43,869 nt of DNA from an uncultured Sutterella sp. (lineage in GTDB: Bacteria; Pseudomonadota; Gammaproteobacteria; Burkholderiales; Burkholderiaceae_F): the NCBI GenBank assembly GCA_900542195.1, contig UQNA01000020.1:1-43869 (forward strand). Direction: 5' to 3'. Shown piece after piece: positions 16,715-25,327 of the stretch. The notes below the pieces were generated by a model. It was not told the DNA's origin. It ran no database searches and saw only the letters and a program-made list of their open reading frames with translations. A program made the translations under genes and the position numbers. The number at the start of each line of letters is the position of its first letter. The stretch's first letter is position 1.

Positions 16715-18169
16715 ATGAAACAAGATCCTCAGAAAATTAATTTATCTTTAGTGAGCCACACCAATGTCGGTAAAACGACTCTGGCCAGAACTCTTCTAGG
16801 AAGAGACATCGGAGAGGTGGAGGATCGCTCACACGTCACAACCGAACCTGAAGACTATGTTTTGCTTCGTGCCCCCGATGACAGCGAACTGATTCTTTGG
16901 GACACTCCGGGGTTTGGGGACAGTGTCCGCTTAGCTAAACGTCTTGCCGGCAGAAGCAACCCTATCGGCTGGTTTACCAGTGAAGTTTGGGATCGCTTGA
17001 CCGACAGAACTCTTTGGCTGAATCAACAAGCGCTGAAACACATCAAAGATATTTCCAACGTTATCTTGTATTTGGTTAACGCGAGTGAATCTCCGGACTC
17101 CGTGCCTTACGTTAAAGCCGAAATGGAGATTCTTACCTGGATTGATAAACCGGTCATCGTCTTATTAAACCAGATGGGAGAAATCCTTCCGCGAGAGGAA
17201 GAAAACAAAGAAGTCCAGTTGTGGAAAGATTTTTTAAGCAACTATAAGTTCATCGTCGCCGTTCTCCCTCTGGATGCGTTTGCAAGATGCTGGGCTCAAG
17301 AATATGAACTTTGGGATGAAATCGGCAAAGCTCTCGCACCGGAACAGCAAGCTGCATTTACCTCTTTAAAAGCCACCTGGGTAAGGCAGAAACAAGCTCT
17401 TTACTCCAGCTCCATGGATGCCATGGCCGGATATTTGGTCAAGCTCAGCAACGACAAAGAGATACTTGCAGCACAGTCCTTGGTGGAAAGACTTAGAGCC
17501 ATCGGCAGAACTCTTGGTTTCATCAAAAAAGATCTTCATGGTGAAATTCAAGATGCTCAAGTTGCCCTTTCTACAAGAGCTGCAGATTGGCTTTGCAACT
17601 TAACTCAGAAGCTTATTTCGATTAACGGCCTTGAAGGAAAAGGCGTTAAGGGAGAAATTCTGAGAAGAATGCGTACTGATTGGGTCACGGAAGAAAAAAT
17701 TGATACGACTGCCGCTACTTTATTCGGTGCCGTAGCAGGCGGTGCCGTGACCGGATTAGCTGCAGATATCGCTACAGGGGGCTTGACCTTGGGTGCCGGC
17801 ACCATCGGCGGCGCAATTGCCGGAGCCTTGGGAGGCGTTGGAGCCGCTACAGCTTATAACGTCAAGAAAGGTACTAAAGAAAACCTAATCAGCTGGAGCC
17901 CGTCGGCAATGGAAGGCTTTGTGGTTGAAACCGTCTTGCTGTATTTAGCCGTTGCACATTTCGGACGCGGTCGAGGCAAGTGGGAACAAAGCGAATCTCC
18001 GGCCTTCTGGAAGGCCCTTGTGGAAAAGATTGTGAAAGAAGAGAATTTTGATTTCAAAGATTTTAGAAATCAAAAGATTGATGCGGATCAAAGAAAAGCA
18101 GAATTTGTGAAGCTTCTCGATTCCGTGACAAGAAAAATTTTCAAAGAACTTTACGGCGTAACAATTTAA
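16715..18169 (+). CDS. DUF3482-family GTPase
   Basis: 484 residues. The GTPase domain has a P-loop SHTNVGKTTL (14-23), switch-region threonines, DTPGFGD (63-69) and LLNQMGE in place of the canonical NKxD motif, as in the DUF3482 family. The first P-loop residue is serine rather than glycine. A long Gly/Ala-rich hydrophobic stretch (about 335-385) looks like two membrane-inserting helices, so the protein may dock on or remodel the inner membrane with the DUF2868 partner encoded just upstream. Function is unknown. A strong bidirectional terminator follows. Confidence 0.87.
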   Translation: MKQDPQKINLSLVSHTNVGKTTLARTLLGRDIGEVEDRSHVTTEPEDYVLLRAPDDSELILWDTPGFGDSVRLAKRLAGRSNPIGWFTSEVWDRLTDRTLWLNQQALKHIKDISNVILYLVNASESPDSVPYVKAEMEILTWIDKPVIVLLNQMGEILPREEENKEVQLWKDFLSNYKFIVAVLPLDAFARCWAQEYELWDEIGKALAPEQQAAFTSLKATWVRQKQALYSSSMDAMAGYLVKLSNDKEILAAQSLVERLRAIGRTLGFIKKDLHGEIQDAQVALSTRAADWLCNLTQKLISINGLEGKGVKGEILRRMRTDWVTEEKIDTTAATLFGAVAGGAVTGLAADIATGGLTLGAGTIGGAIAGALGGVGAATAYNVKKGTKENLISWSPSAMEGFVVETVLLYLAVAHFGRGRGKWEQSESPAFWKALVEKIVKEENFDFKDFRNQKIDADQRKAEFVKLLDSVTRKIFKELYGVTI

Positions 18170-18178
18170 AGCTAACTC

Positions 18179-18219
18179 AAAAACAACAAAGCAACCTTGA
18201 TGGTTGCTTTGTTGTTTTT
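18179..18219. terminator. Long perfect bidirectional terminator
   Basis: Perfect 18-bp inverted repeat AAAAACAACAAAGCAACC / complement with a 5-base loop (18197-18201). A-rich on the left and T-rich on the right, it serves the convergent GTPase and TRIC-channel genes. Confidence 0.93.
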
Positions 18220-18236
18220 GAAGAAATGATTCCAAA

Positions 18237-18896
18237 TTAACGATCGTGATCTGTATAAGATTTTGGTTCCAAGTATTTGATCTTCCAATTGAAAATCACA
18301 CAAGACATTCTTAAACCAACGATAAAAATCATACCGATCCAGAGGGACCATTCTAAGGAAAGTCCGAGTTCTAAAAGCATGATGTAGAACCATCCCCCTA
18401 AGAAACCAACGGAGGCGTAAGGGGAGCGGTCAGAAACAACAGCCGGCATCTTATTCAAGAAGACATCACGCATAAGGCCGCCGAATACGCCGGTAATACA
18501 ACCGATAATGACGGAAGAAAGCCAGGGAACGTTAGCTGCGAGAGAAAGAGAAGTTCCGGAAATACAGAAGATGCCTAAACCGATAGCGTCAGCAAAGATA
18601 TACCAATCCTGAGCGTTTTTTCTTTTTTCAAAAAAGTTATTAATCCAAGGCGCAACTGCAACAATGAGGAATGTAGCAAGAACATAAGCCTCGTGGTCGA
18701 TCCAATAGAAAGGTCGTCTATCGATGATCAAGTCACGCAACATTCCGCCGCCGAAAGCCGTGGAGAAAGCCACGATAAAGACGCCTACCGGGTCAATTTT
18801 TCTTTTCATGCCTTCAAAAACCCCGGATAAGGCGAAGGCAACGATTCCTACAAAGTCGAAAACAGGAATTAAAGCATTTAAAGCCGTGATATCCAT
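18237..18896 (-). CDS. Trimeric intracellular cation (TRIC)-type channel, UPF0126/YadS family
   Basis: 219 residues with about seven membrane helices arranged as an internal duplication. Each half carries the family signature GGG/GGL-M-RD (AFGGGMLRDL in the first, GVFGGLMRDV in the second), which forms the kinked pore helices in prokaryotic TRIC channels. Its physiological role is unclear; K+ or a small metabolite such as glycine has been proposed for relatives. GAG lies just before the ATG. It appears to be monocistronic and converges with the GTPase gene. Confidence 0.9.
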   Translation of the reverse strand: MDITALNALIPVFDFVGIVAFALSGVFEGMKRKIDPVGVFIVAFSTAFGGGMLRDLIIDRRPFYWIDHEAYVLATFLIVAVAPWINNFFEKRKNAQDWYIFADAIGLGIFCISGTSLSLAANVPWLSSVIIGCITGVFGGLMRDVFLNKMPAVVSDRSPYASVGFLGGWFYIMLLELGLSLEWSLWIGMIFIVGLRMSCVIFNWKIKYLEPKSYTDHDR

Positions 18897-19069
18897 TTTC
18901 TCAAGCCGTTCATAATATTAAGAAAGTGGAAACTATATAGGAGAACAACTTAAATAGGTAAGCTTTTCTTCCAGTTTCTAGGTGAAAACCTTATCCAAAA
19001 AATAAAGTTAACTGCAAGAGATTATTTCTATCAGGGAATATTTTGTTTTTTGCGTCAAGCGATGACGAG

Positions 19070-19171
19070 CTATACCATCGGAACCGTTAATGAATAAGTT
19101 GCGAACATGGTCAAGCCCATGAAGACCAATACAACCAAAGAAATTAATCTAACGAGTGTCGGACTTGTCAA
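19070..19171 (-). CDS. Candidate 33-residue single-helix membrane peptide
   Basis: A short frame that starts at TTG with GGGAG six bases upstream, a good ribosome binding site, and ends with TAG. It encodes MTSPTLVRLISLVV followed by more hydrophobic residues and a polar end (TYSLTVPMV), the profile of a single membrane helix. One basic residue precedes the core, suggesting the N-terminus is cytoplasmic. Nothing else in this 690-base gap looks coding. Small hydrophobic proteins of this size often regulate transporters or act as toxins, but I do not recognise a family. Chance cannot be excluded for 33 codons. Confidence 0.35.
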   Translation of the reverse strand: MTSPTLVRLISLVVLVFMGLTMFATYSLTVPMV

Positions 19172-19218
19172 TTTAAACTCCCACAACAATCAAGATAACG
19201 AGGTTTATTTATTTTTAT

Positions 19219-19236
19219 GTTCGATATTGTTCGAAC
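19219..19236. repeat. Operator-like repeat upstream of the candidate peptide
   Basis: GTTCGA occurs at 19219 and 19229, exactly 10 bp apart; the second copy extends to the palindrome GTTCGAAC. It lies about 50 bases upstream of the 33-residue frame on the minus strand, a place consistent with a regulator site. Confidence 0.3.
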
Positions 19237-19586
19237 TCCCGTGAATTCTATGCTTATTTAAAAATTTAAAAAAAGGGGAAAACTCTTAGTTTCCAAGGCG
19301 GACAAGTAAACAAAAATTACAGTCAGAATCTTCCGCTATTCTCTCCTCAATTAAATCATTACGTTAGTGAACCACGCAAAAGAATTCGGAAATCTAGCTA
19401 GTTACAGGAAGTCACAAAGGACCGTAGAATCTAGGGACTTCTACTATTCTAGGTATTACCTATCTTTTTCATAGTCCTTCTTAAAACAGTCACTCACACT
19501 CGCAGGCTTCTCTGCATTCTCAAAAAGTAATGATTCTGTCATCCGAAAAAATTAGAATGAAGCCAAAAGAACTCGAAAGGATATCT

Positions 19587-20537
19587 ATGAAAATACTTCT
19601 TCCTCTGGACGGCAGTGTTTACAGCAAGAAAGCCATCAATTACCTCTCTCATTTGGAAGACATCAAAAAATTTACAAACACAGTCTTCTTAGTTAATGTT
19701 CAGAAAAAAATCCCTTCTTCAATTGAAAACAAACTTAAAGACGGTGTTGTTGAAGAGTTCCAAGATGCTGAGAGCCGGGCTATATTGAAACCGGCTAAAA
19801 AGAAACTTGAAGAAGCCGGTTACAAGGTAAAGACCAAGGTGTGCTTCGGACGGGCAACAGAAAATATCGTTAAGGTCTCCAAGGAAATTAAACCCGACTT
19901 GATTATTATGGGATCGCACGGGAGAACTCCTGTTAAGGGTCTTTTATTCGGCTCTAAAACTTCCTCCGTGCTCGCTTCTACCAAAGCTCCAATGCTGGTG
20001 TTAAGGAAGGAATCTCAGTACGCTGAAGACAGAATGCGTGTTGGAATTTGCATTGACGGATCTGAATACAGCAATGCCGCAATTAAATATGCACAGCAGC
20101 ATATGCAGTTATTCGGCAAAGATCCTATCTTTTATCTCATCAATGTCATTACGCCTCATAGCGGACTGATTATTCCTGAAGTCTCAGCATTCGGTGCTCC
20201 CGCCATGACAAAGGAAGAGTTCGAAAGAGAACAAAGGATACCTTTTGATGAGAAAGTCGAGCCGATTTATGAAGAATTAAGAAGCAAAGATATTGAGGCA
20301 AAAGTCGTCCTTTTAAAAGGAGATCCCTCAGAAGAAATCGCCAAATACGCCGTAGAGAACAACTTGTCGCTGCTGATATTAGGCACACATGGGCGAGGAG
20401 CATTTACTTCCATGATGATGGGGTCGACTGCGATGAGAATCGGCTCTGCCTGTCACCTGCCCCTACTTCTTGTTCACCATGTCACTGAAGAAGTAGAGGA
20501 AAGCAAAAATAAAGACGATACGTCTTCCGAGCGTTAA
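19587..20537 (+). CDS. Tandem-domain universal stress protein (UspA family)
   Basis: 316 residues containing two complete Usp domains, about 1-140 and 150-300. Both carry the ATP-binding signature G-x2-G-x9-GS: GSHGRTPVKGLLFGS in the first and GTHGRGAFTSMMMGS in the second, so both probably bind ATP. The start at 19587 is supported by AAGGA six bases upstream; the longer frame back to 19530 adds a non-family leader. Tandem Usps assist survival under energy or oxidative stress by unknown mechanisms. It converges with fdhD. Confidence 0.9.
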   Translation: MKILLPLDGSVYSKKAINYLSHLEDIKKFTNTVFLVNVQKKIPSSIENKLKDGVVEEFQDAESRAILKPAKKKLEEAGYKVKTKVCFGRATENIVKVSKEIKPDLIIMGSHGRTPVKGLLFGSKTSSVLASTKAPMLVLRKESQYAEDRMRVGICIDGSEYSNAAIKYAQQHMQLFGKDPIFYLINVITPHSGLIIPEVSAFGAPAMTKEEFEREQRIPFDEKVEPIYEELRSKDIEAKVVLLKGDPSEEIAKYAVENNLSLLILGTHGRGAFTSMMMGSTAMRIGSACHLPLLLVHHVTEEVEESKNKDDTSSER

Positions 20538-20541
20538 GAAA

Positions 20542-20565
20542 AAAGATCCGGATCAGAAAGATCCG
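20542..20565 (-). terminator. Terminator of fdhD
   Basis: On the minus strand CGGATC, a 5-base loop and GATCCG are followed by GATC and six T residues. It overlaps the last codons and the stop of fdhD. Confidence 0.7.
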
Positions 20566-21368
20566 AGAAGTCTCTCAGGAGCAGTGTAAACGTTAGCTGA
20601 GTTTTCTCTGCAAAATGCGGCTAACGTTATATTTGCCTTTCTCGCCAGTTCAATAGCAGTATTGGTCGGAGCAGAAATAGCAAAGACGATTTCAATGCCG
20701 GAAACAGCAGCTTTCTGAACCATTTCGAAAGAAGCTCGAGAACTTAAAAATAAGACTTCCTTCTTCCAATTATTCATCGCTTTTAAGCCCAAGACTTTAT
20801 CGAGAGCCACGTGGCGCCCGATATCCTCAATGCCTCCTAAATAATTGCCCTCACTGTCTAAAGCGGCAACAGCGTGCATACTTCCGGTAGCGGCTCCGAT
20901 TCGCTGAGCCTCTCTGATTTTTTGGAGGCCGAAATGATAATGCTTCAAATCAAAAGTATAGGTATTAGGAAGACGAGAAACTTCTTTATAGACCTTATCT
21001 AAATTTTCTGTACCACAGATTCCACAGCCTGTTCGGCCTGCCATGCTCCTTCTCTGATCTTTGAGATTCCAGAAACAGCGAGGAGATATCTCCATTTCTA
21101 CAACGAGACCATTGTGACAGCCCGGTTTAATCTCTATATCGAAGATATGGGAATAATCAGGAACGATTCCTTCAGAAATAGAGAAACCAACAGCAAACTC
21201 TTTCAGATGCTGCGGCGAACACATCATTACAACATGAGAAAGGCCGTTATAAACCAATGCGACAGGAACTTCTTCCGCAACAAAATCGGACTTTTTCTTC
21301 CAAGACGGAAGTTTGATTACCTCAATCTCAGACTGGGCCGGCGGCAAAGAAAAAAATTCTTCCTGCAA
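20553..21368 (-). CDS. fdhD: Formate dehydrogenase accessory sulfurtransferase FdhD
   Basis: 271 residues. FdhD moves sulfur from the cysteine desulfurase IscS to the bis-MGD cofactor, which active formate dehydrogenase requires; it acts in the cytoplasm before Tat export. The sulfur-carrying motif is GCGICG with C115 and C118. Conserved blocks for cofactor binding (GAATGSMHAVA, DIGRHVALDK, SSRASFEMVQKAA, SAPTNTAIELA) are intact. Translation starts at TTG, supported by a strong AGGAGG six bases upstream. It lies about 9.4 kb from the fdn operon it serves and is transcribed alone; no fdhE is in the window. Confidence 0.95.
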   Translation of the reverse strand: MQEEFFSLPPAQSEIEVIKLPSWKKKSDFVAEEVPVALVYNGLSHVVMMCSPQHLKEFAVGFSISEGIVPDYSHIFDIEIKPGCHNGLVVEMEISPRCFWNLKDQRRSMAGRTGCGICGTENLDKVYKEVSRLPNTYTFDLKHYHFGLQKIREAQRIGAATGSMHAVAALDSEGNYLGGIEDIGRHVALDKVLGLKAMNNWKKEVLFLSSRASFEMVQKAAVSGIEIVFAISAPTNTAIELARKANITLAAFCRENSANVYTAPERLLGSF

Positions 21369-21466
21369 TTCTCCCTCCTATTAGGCAGGAAATTTACGCA
21401 AAAGAGCGCGTAATCCGTAAAAATAGTAATTATTTCACGAATTTTTAGACCGCCTCAAAAAATCCT

Positions 21467-22024
21467 CTAGGGCAAACTTTTGATAACGTATTGGATTACA
21501 CCCAAAATGCAGCATTCGCTGTCGGCTAAGGAGCATGCGACTTCTCCAGTCGGAGTATCCATAGAGAGAGTGACTGCATTACCTTCCGTTCTAAATTTTC
21601 TTAAAGAGTAAGAAGAATTGTGTCGAACAAGAACAACATTGCTTTCTTTCGGAGGAACTTTTGAGTTAACTATCAACATGTCCCCGTGCTTGATGCCGGA
21701 AGAAAAAGCACTATCGTCCGGTGCGGAACAAATTAAAGAAGAGAGAGGATCATGGATTAATAATCTATTTAAATCCAATGAGGTATTTTCTGAAAAAGAC
21801 GGCTGAGAATCTGGATTGGAAGTTTTTTCAGTTCCGCTCTTCTGTATTTGCTCACGAACCCATTTCGAACCTCCGAGCTCACGGAGTTTTGCAATGAGAT
21901 CTTCGGTAAGAACTACAGTTGTGACCTTACTGACGGAAGCGTCGGGACCTGGTTTTCGTCCTGCTCCGGCTCTTTTTCCTCCCCATCCGGATTTTGCAGC
22001 TCGCTTATGACTAGAATTCGTCAT
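21467..22024 (-). CDS. UmuD/LexA-fold (S24) protein fused to an RHH-like DNA-binding domain
   Basis: 185 residues. Residues 13-30 are basic and glycine-rich (GGKRAGAGRKPG). Residues 31-63 form a strand-helix-helix segment (TTVVLTEDLIAKLRELGGS, then KWVREQIQK) resembling a ribbon-helix-helix domain. Residues 95-183 resemble the UmuD/LexA C-terminal domain: the serine is present as S105 (DDSAFSSG, then HGDMLIV), but the position of the catalytic lysine is arginine (R142, followed by K143). If the alignment is right, self-cleavage may be lost or altered. No umuC follows. It may be a stress or SOS-type regulator; this is inference. The upstream region is truncated by an IS21 end about 60 bases away. 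Confidence 0.75.
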   Translation of the reverse strand: MTNSSHKRAAKSGWGGKRAGAGRKPGPDASVSKVTTVVLTEDLIAKLRELGGSKWVREQIQKSGTEKTSNPDSQPSFSENTSLDLNRLLIHDPLSSLICSAPDDSAFSSGIKHGDMLIVNSKVPPKESNVVLVRHNSSYSLRKFRTEGNAVTLSMDTPTGEVACSLADSECCILGVIQYVIKSLP

Positions 22025-22281
22025 TTTTCCCTTGTTTTGTTTTATTTAAAGATATATTTTTCTTTTTCTATAACTTTGTGTGGAATTCTTGCTGGCGTCG
22101 TCATTGGTTCCAGCCCCATCGTCACTTGCATTTTTTCACGATGCTTCACTGGTAGCCAGGTAAGAGTTTTTTGGTAACAATGTTAGAGTGGCAGGCTTTT
22201 TTGGTAAAAATTAAATTAATTTCCCCCTTTTTCCTGCCAATCTTTCTTGTTACCGCCTACTTATCTTTTCATATCTTTCTC

Positions 22282-23070
22282 TCACGTTTCTTCTGGCTTG
22301 GGTTCTGGAGCCCTTAAGGATGGCCCTTTCAAAGTTATTGAGATTGTTGTTTTTGCCATTATTCGATCAGACAACGCATCCTTCATATGCTCTCCTCCAC
22401 CGAGAGCTTCGTACCATTTGCCAAGCGGTAGTTGACTACCGATGATGATGCTGCTGGTTGCGTAGCGATCGTCAAGCAGATTGTTAAATTCTTGGAATAC
22501 GTCAAGCCTTCTCTCACATGGCCCGAAATCATCTATTGCCAGGACTTTGTAGCGTTTGTTGAGCTTATCTCTGTAAGAGATCACATCCTTATTCTCAATA
22601 TGGGCTTCTAAATTTCTCAATAAGTCGCTGTACCGGAAGTAAGCCGCTGGCAGTGACTTCTCTATGGCTTGTTTAACCAGAGCTTTCATCAGATAGGTCT
22701 TGCCTACGCCGGTTGCTCCGGTAATTGTTATCCATGCGGGAACAGAGTCTGTGATCCACCGACAACTTCTCAATTCCTTGATAAGATTTTGGTTTAAATT
22801 GCGGGCTGGCTCATAACTTAAGTGTTCTAAATCTATGAGATTATTTGCCAGTCCCAATTCATTTAGCATCCTCTGAACTTTGTTGACCTCTCGTTGGGCA
22901 ACTAATGTGCTCAGGGCCTGTGTCAGTCTCTCCACAAAGGGCATTTCCAAAGTGGCAGGTTCTGTTTCTTGCTTATAAACAATCTCTTCTAATCCCTTTA
23001 GCCTCAAGGTCTTAGTGAGGGCCTTCAGCACAAGTTCGGTGGTTTGCGATGATAAATTCTCTTTTGTCAT
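22282..23070 (-). CDS. istB: IS21-family helper ATPase IstB
   Basis: 262 residues of the AAA+ DnaC/IstB family, which assembles with IstA on target DNA and controls transposition. Walker A is GATGVGKTYL and Walker B is KVLAIDDFG. The sensor-like region IIIGSQLPLGKWYEALGG is typical of IstB. The start codon overlaps the istA stop by four bases (ATGA), the usual coupling in this family. Length is normal and no disruption is seen. Confidence 0.94.
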   Translation of the reverse strand: MTKENLSSQTTELVLKALTKTLRLKGLEEIVYKQETEPATLEMPFVERLTQALSTLVAQREVNKVQRMLNELGLANNLIDLEHLSYEPARNLNQNLIKELRSCRWITDSVPAWITITGATGVGKTYLMKALVKQAIEKSLPAAYFRYSDLLRNLEAHIENKDVISYRDKLNKRYKVLAIDDFGPCERRLDVFQEFNNLLDDRYATSSIIIGSQLPLGKWYEALGGGEHMKDALSDRIMAKTTISITLKGPSLRAPEPKPEET

Positions 23071-24716
23071 TTGGTATCCTTTATTCCTTTTGCTCTGGCA
23101 GCTCCTTGCTTGGCATAGTGAGCTGCCCCTCTCACATTGGAGATCTCTTCAAATTCAAGTTGAGTAGCAGCGGAAATTCTCTTCTTCGTGGATCGGCCGA
23201 TGAGTTCGAGCCCTTGGTCACGAGCCAGTCTCTCAAAGGTATTTCTGAACTGTTGGAAAGTGGGAAGCTCCGGTTGACTCAACAGAAGCCGGGCCGTCCT
23301 GTCCATGAGCTCAGAAGCATTGTCTTTGGCTTTTTGCCCATAAGAGAAGATGCCTCTAAGATGAGTCACAGAATTGGAGTTATTCTTCTTGGCTATTTTG
23401 CGGCACATTTCCTCAACGCTTTTGCCGTAGCGTGTTCCCAAATCTTTAATTAATTCGTCTCGTCCTTCTGCTAAATAGCGGATCTCAGGTGCTACTTTGT
23501 TAGGGTCCGAAGGTTCGTGGCCATCAACATGTCTGCGACATTTACTTCTGCCGATTTCGCGTCCACTTTTATGCAGGAAGAAAGCAAATTCGTTATCTTT
23601 TTCAAAGAACACTACATCCGTATACTCTCCGGCATTGCCGTATTCCACGTTGTACCGCAGTCCTTTAATGCGGACTTGATCTTCTTTAGATACCTTAAAT
23701 CTGCCGATGATTTTTCCCGTTGAGTAGCGTATAGCGGGAAGTTTATGCATATATGCCAGTTCCATGCGGTAGCGCTCCTCTCTGGATGTCTCATAAAGTT
23801 CGGAGAGCTTGCGGTTGTTGATATCCTTACAGACCTCGTCAAGCAGAACTTCAGCGCCTTGGGCAGTTAAAAGAGGCAGATGCAGCAGCCGCTTTTTGAT
23901 TTCTTGCTGAATGATTCCGACGCTGCGTTCTACACGGGCTTTGAACGTGGGGCGCCCGGGTGCAACTGCATGAGCAGAGACTTCATAGTGTGCGCAGAAC
24001 TCCTTAAGCTCCCTACAGAGTTCAGCATCAAATTTGTCAGCCTTGAGCACTAAAGAGGTTGAGTTATCCAGAACAATTTCTTCGGGGACTTTTCCTAGTA
24101 TTTCAAAGCTTTTGTCAATTGCGTAAAGCCAGTCCTTTCTGGTTTGACGCGGCGTCAAAACGGCAACCACGTACCCTGAGAAACCCATGCACGCGACAAA
24201 GAGCTGTTTCTTAACTTCTTTGATTTCTTGACCATCAGCTTTCTCGAGAATCGTCAGACGGTCTCCTGAGTAATCGATCAAAAGAGCCTGGCCAGGCCGA
24301 TATGCCTGATGGACGGTTAGACTCTTTGTTTTAGACGGATTCTCTTTTACAAACTTGCTATACCCTTCACAAAAGCTGGAATAGGAGAGTCCCGAGCCCT
24401 GTGGAATAGAACTCAGATAATCCTGGTGGCACTGTTTTAAGGTTTGTCCTGGCTCGGTCATTTTAGTTGCCACTGCCAGCCAATTTGGAACACGCAACCA
24501 GTTACTGACCTCTCTGTGACCAAACAGCAGTTTTACGAGCTCGTCTGCAGAGTTTTCACTGATATCTTCCCATTTAACGCCTTTCAGTTGGGCCTTAGTG
24601 AGCCAGTGATTTATTGTTGTCCGGCTCACCCTCAGTTCCTCGGAAATTTGAGTTGGGGTAAAGCCCATATGCTTGAGCTTAATGGCTTGAAATATCTGAG
24701 AACTTTTATGTTTCAT
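23067..24716 (-). CDS. istA: IS21-family transposase IstA
   Basis: 549 residues from the ATG at 24716, which has AAGGA upstream; the frame is open further upstream but without support. An N-terminal helix-turn-helix (QISEELRVSRTTINHWL) binds the ends. The DDE integrase core is visible as LLIDYSGD (first Asp), VLDNSTSLV (second Asp) and the region ending PTFKARVERSVG (Glu). The C-terminal part has the beta-barrel typical of IstA. The protein appears complete. Confidence 0.94.
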   Translation of the reverse strand: MKHKSSQIFQAIKLKHMGFTPTQISEELRVSRTTINHWLTKAQLKGVKWEDISENSADELVKLLFGHREVSNWLRVPNWLAVATKMTEPGQTLKQCHQDYLSSIPQGSGLSYSSFCEGYSKFVKENPSKTKSLTVHQAYRPGQALLIDYSGDRLTILEKADGQEIKEVKKQLFVACMGFSGYVVAVLTPRQTRKDWLYAIDKSFEILGKVPEEIVLDNSTSLVLKADKFDAELCRELKEFCAHYEVSAHAVAPGRPTFKARVERSVGIIQQEIKKRLLHLPLLTAQGAEVLLDEVCKDINNRKLSELYETSREERYRMELAYMHKLPAIRYSTGKIIGRFKVSKEDQVRIKGLRYNVEYGNAGEYTDVVFFEKDNEFAFFLHKSGREIGRSKCRRHVDGHEPSDPNKVAPEIRYLAEGRDELIKDLGTRYGKSVEEMCRKIAKKNNSNSVTHLRGIFSYGQKAKDNASELMDRTARLLLSQPELPTFQQFRNTFERLARDQGLELIGRSTKKRISAATQLEFEEISNVRGAAHYAKQGAARAKGIKDTK

Positions 24717-24859
24717 CTCAAAAATTCCTTTAATAAAAACCGTCAAAATTAACGGCATTTTTGAGAATAAAACGAAGCCAGTGACGACCGTCGGAACCGG
24801 AACCAAAAATTTACCAGCTGGAAAACGGGGTAATTTAATCCTTGATGACGATCATTGCC

Positions 24860-25095
24860 GGAATATCCGGCGATGGCCGGAGTAAATGATGATGAAAACG
24901 GAACATTCGACGATGAACTTGGAACATTTGGCGATACTTTCCGGATTGAATCCAATTCAGGAACCAAAATCGAGGAAATGGAATACTTGACGATGAAAGC
25001 CCGAATACTTGATGATAGAAATCAGAACGTAGACCAATTTCTTACCGACGACGGCCGGAATTGGTGTCGATCAACGCCGGAATTAATGGCCGTTA
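24860..25095. repeat. Phased ~21-bp repeats at the IS21 right end
   Basis: Degenerate units of the form [CG]GAA-N4/5-[GT]A[CT]GATG start near 24860, 24879, 24900, 24921, 24943, 24960, 24980, 25002, 25023, 25057 and 25079. Most spacings are 19-22 bp, about two helical turns. This is the usual appearance of multiple transposase-binding repeats in IS21 elements. Confidence 0.6.
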
Positions 25096-25120
25096 AAAGG
25101 CGCACGGAACACTTTGTAAT

Positions 25121-25138
25121 TTACCTAATTATAGGTAA
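25121..25138. repeat. Short palindrome beyond the IS right end
   Basis: TTACCTA, loop ATTA, TAGGTAA: a perfect 7-bp hairpin just outside the last repeat unit. It may mark the insertion target or be an unrelated dyad. The rest of 25139-25327 is AT-rich and shows nothing I can support. Confidence 0.35.
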
Positions 25139-25327
25139 TTTATAAGGCATAAAGATACTGAAAAAACGCAAAATTATGAAGCAACTACAATAATTCTTAC
25201 ATCATAATCATTTTGCAAAAAACATTTTCATGTAATGAAAAGAAATTATAAGTTTAAATAATCAAAACTCCGGAATTACTCTTTGCTCGAATCCTCTTTT
25301 TTCACCTTTTTGAGTACGTGTTTCGCC

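Larger units (their letters stand above)
18897..19586. other. Long intergenic region with a possible small gene
   Basis: Between the TRIC channel and stress-protein genes lie nearly 700 bases without an annotated-size frame. The region holds the 33-residue candidate at 19070-19171 (minus), the dyad/direct repeat at 19219-19236, and a short palindrome TAGGT-ATT-ACCTA near 19449-19461 upstream of the stress-protein gene. The remaining sequence shows nothing I can support. Confidence 0.5.
22085..25100 (-). mobile_element. IS21-family insertion sequence (boundaries approximate)
   Basis: The two overlapping genes istA and istB identify an IS21-family element, transcribed leftwards. Both flanks contain related short repeats in inverse orientation: at the right GGAA-N5-GACGATG-type units from about 24860 to 25095, at the left two to three units of the complementary type near 22095-22160. 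IS21 elements often carry such multiple terminal repeats as transposase binding sites. Exact ends and target duplication could not be resolved by eye. Both genes appear intact, so the element may be active. Confidence 0.8.

Noticed and set aside
24855..25145. 96-residue frame across the IS right end
   Set aside because: It is translated from the phased GGAA/GATGATG repeats, which explain its repetitive Asp/Glu/Gly composition.
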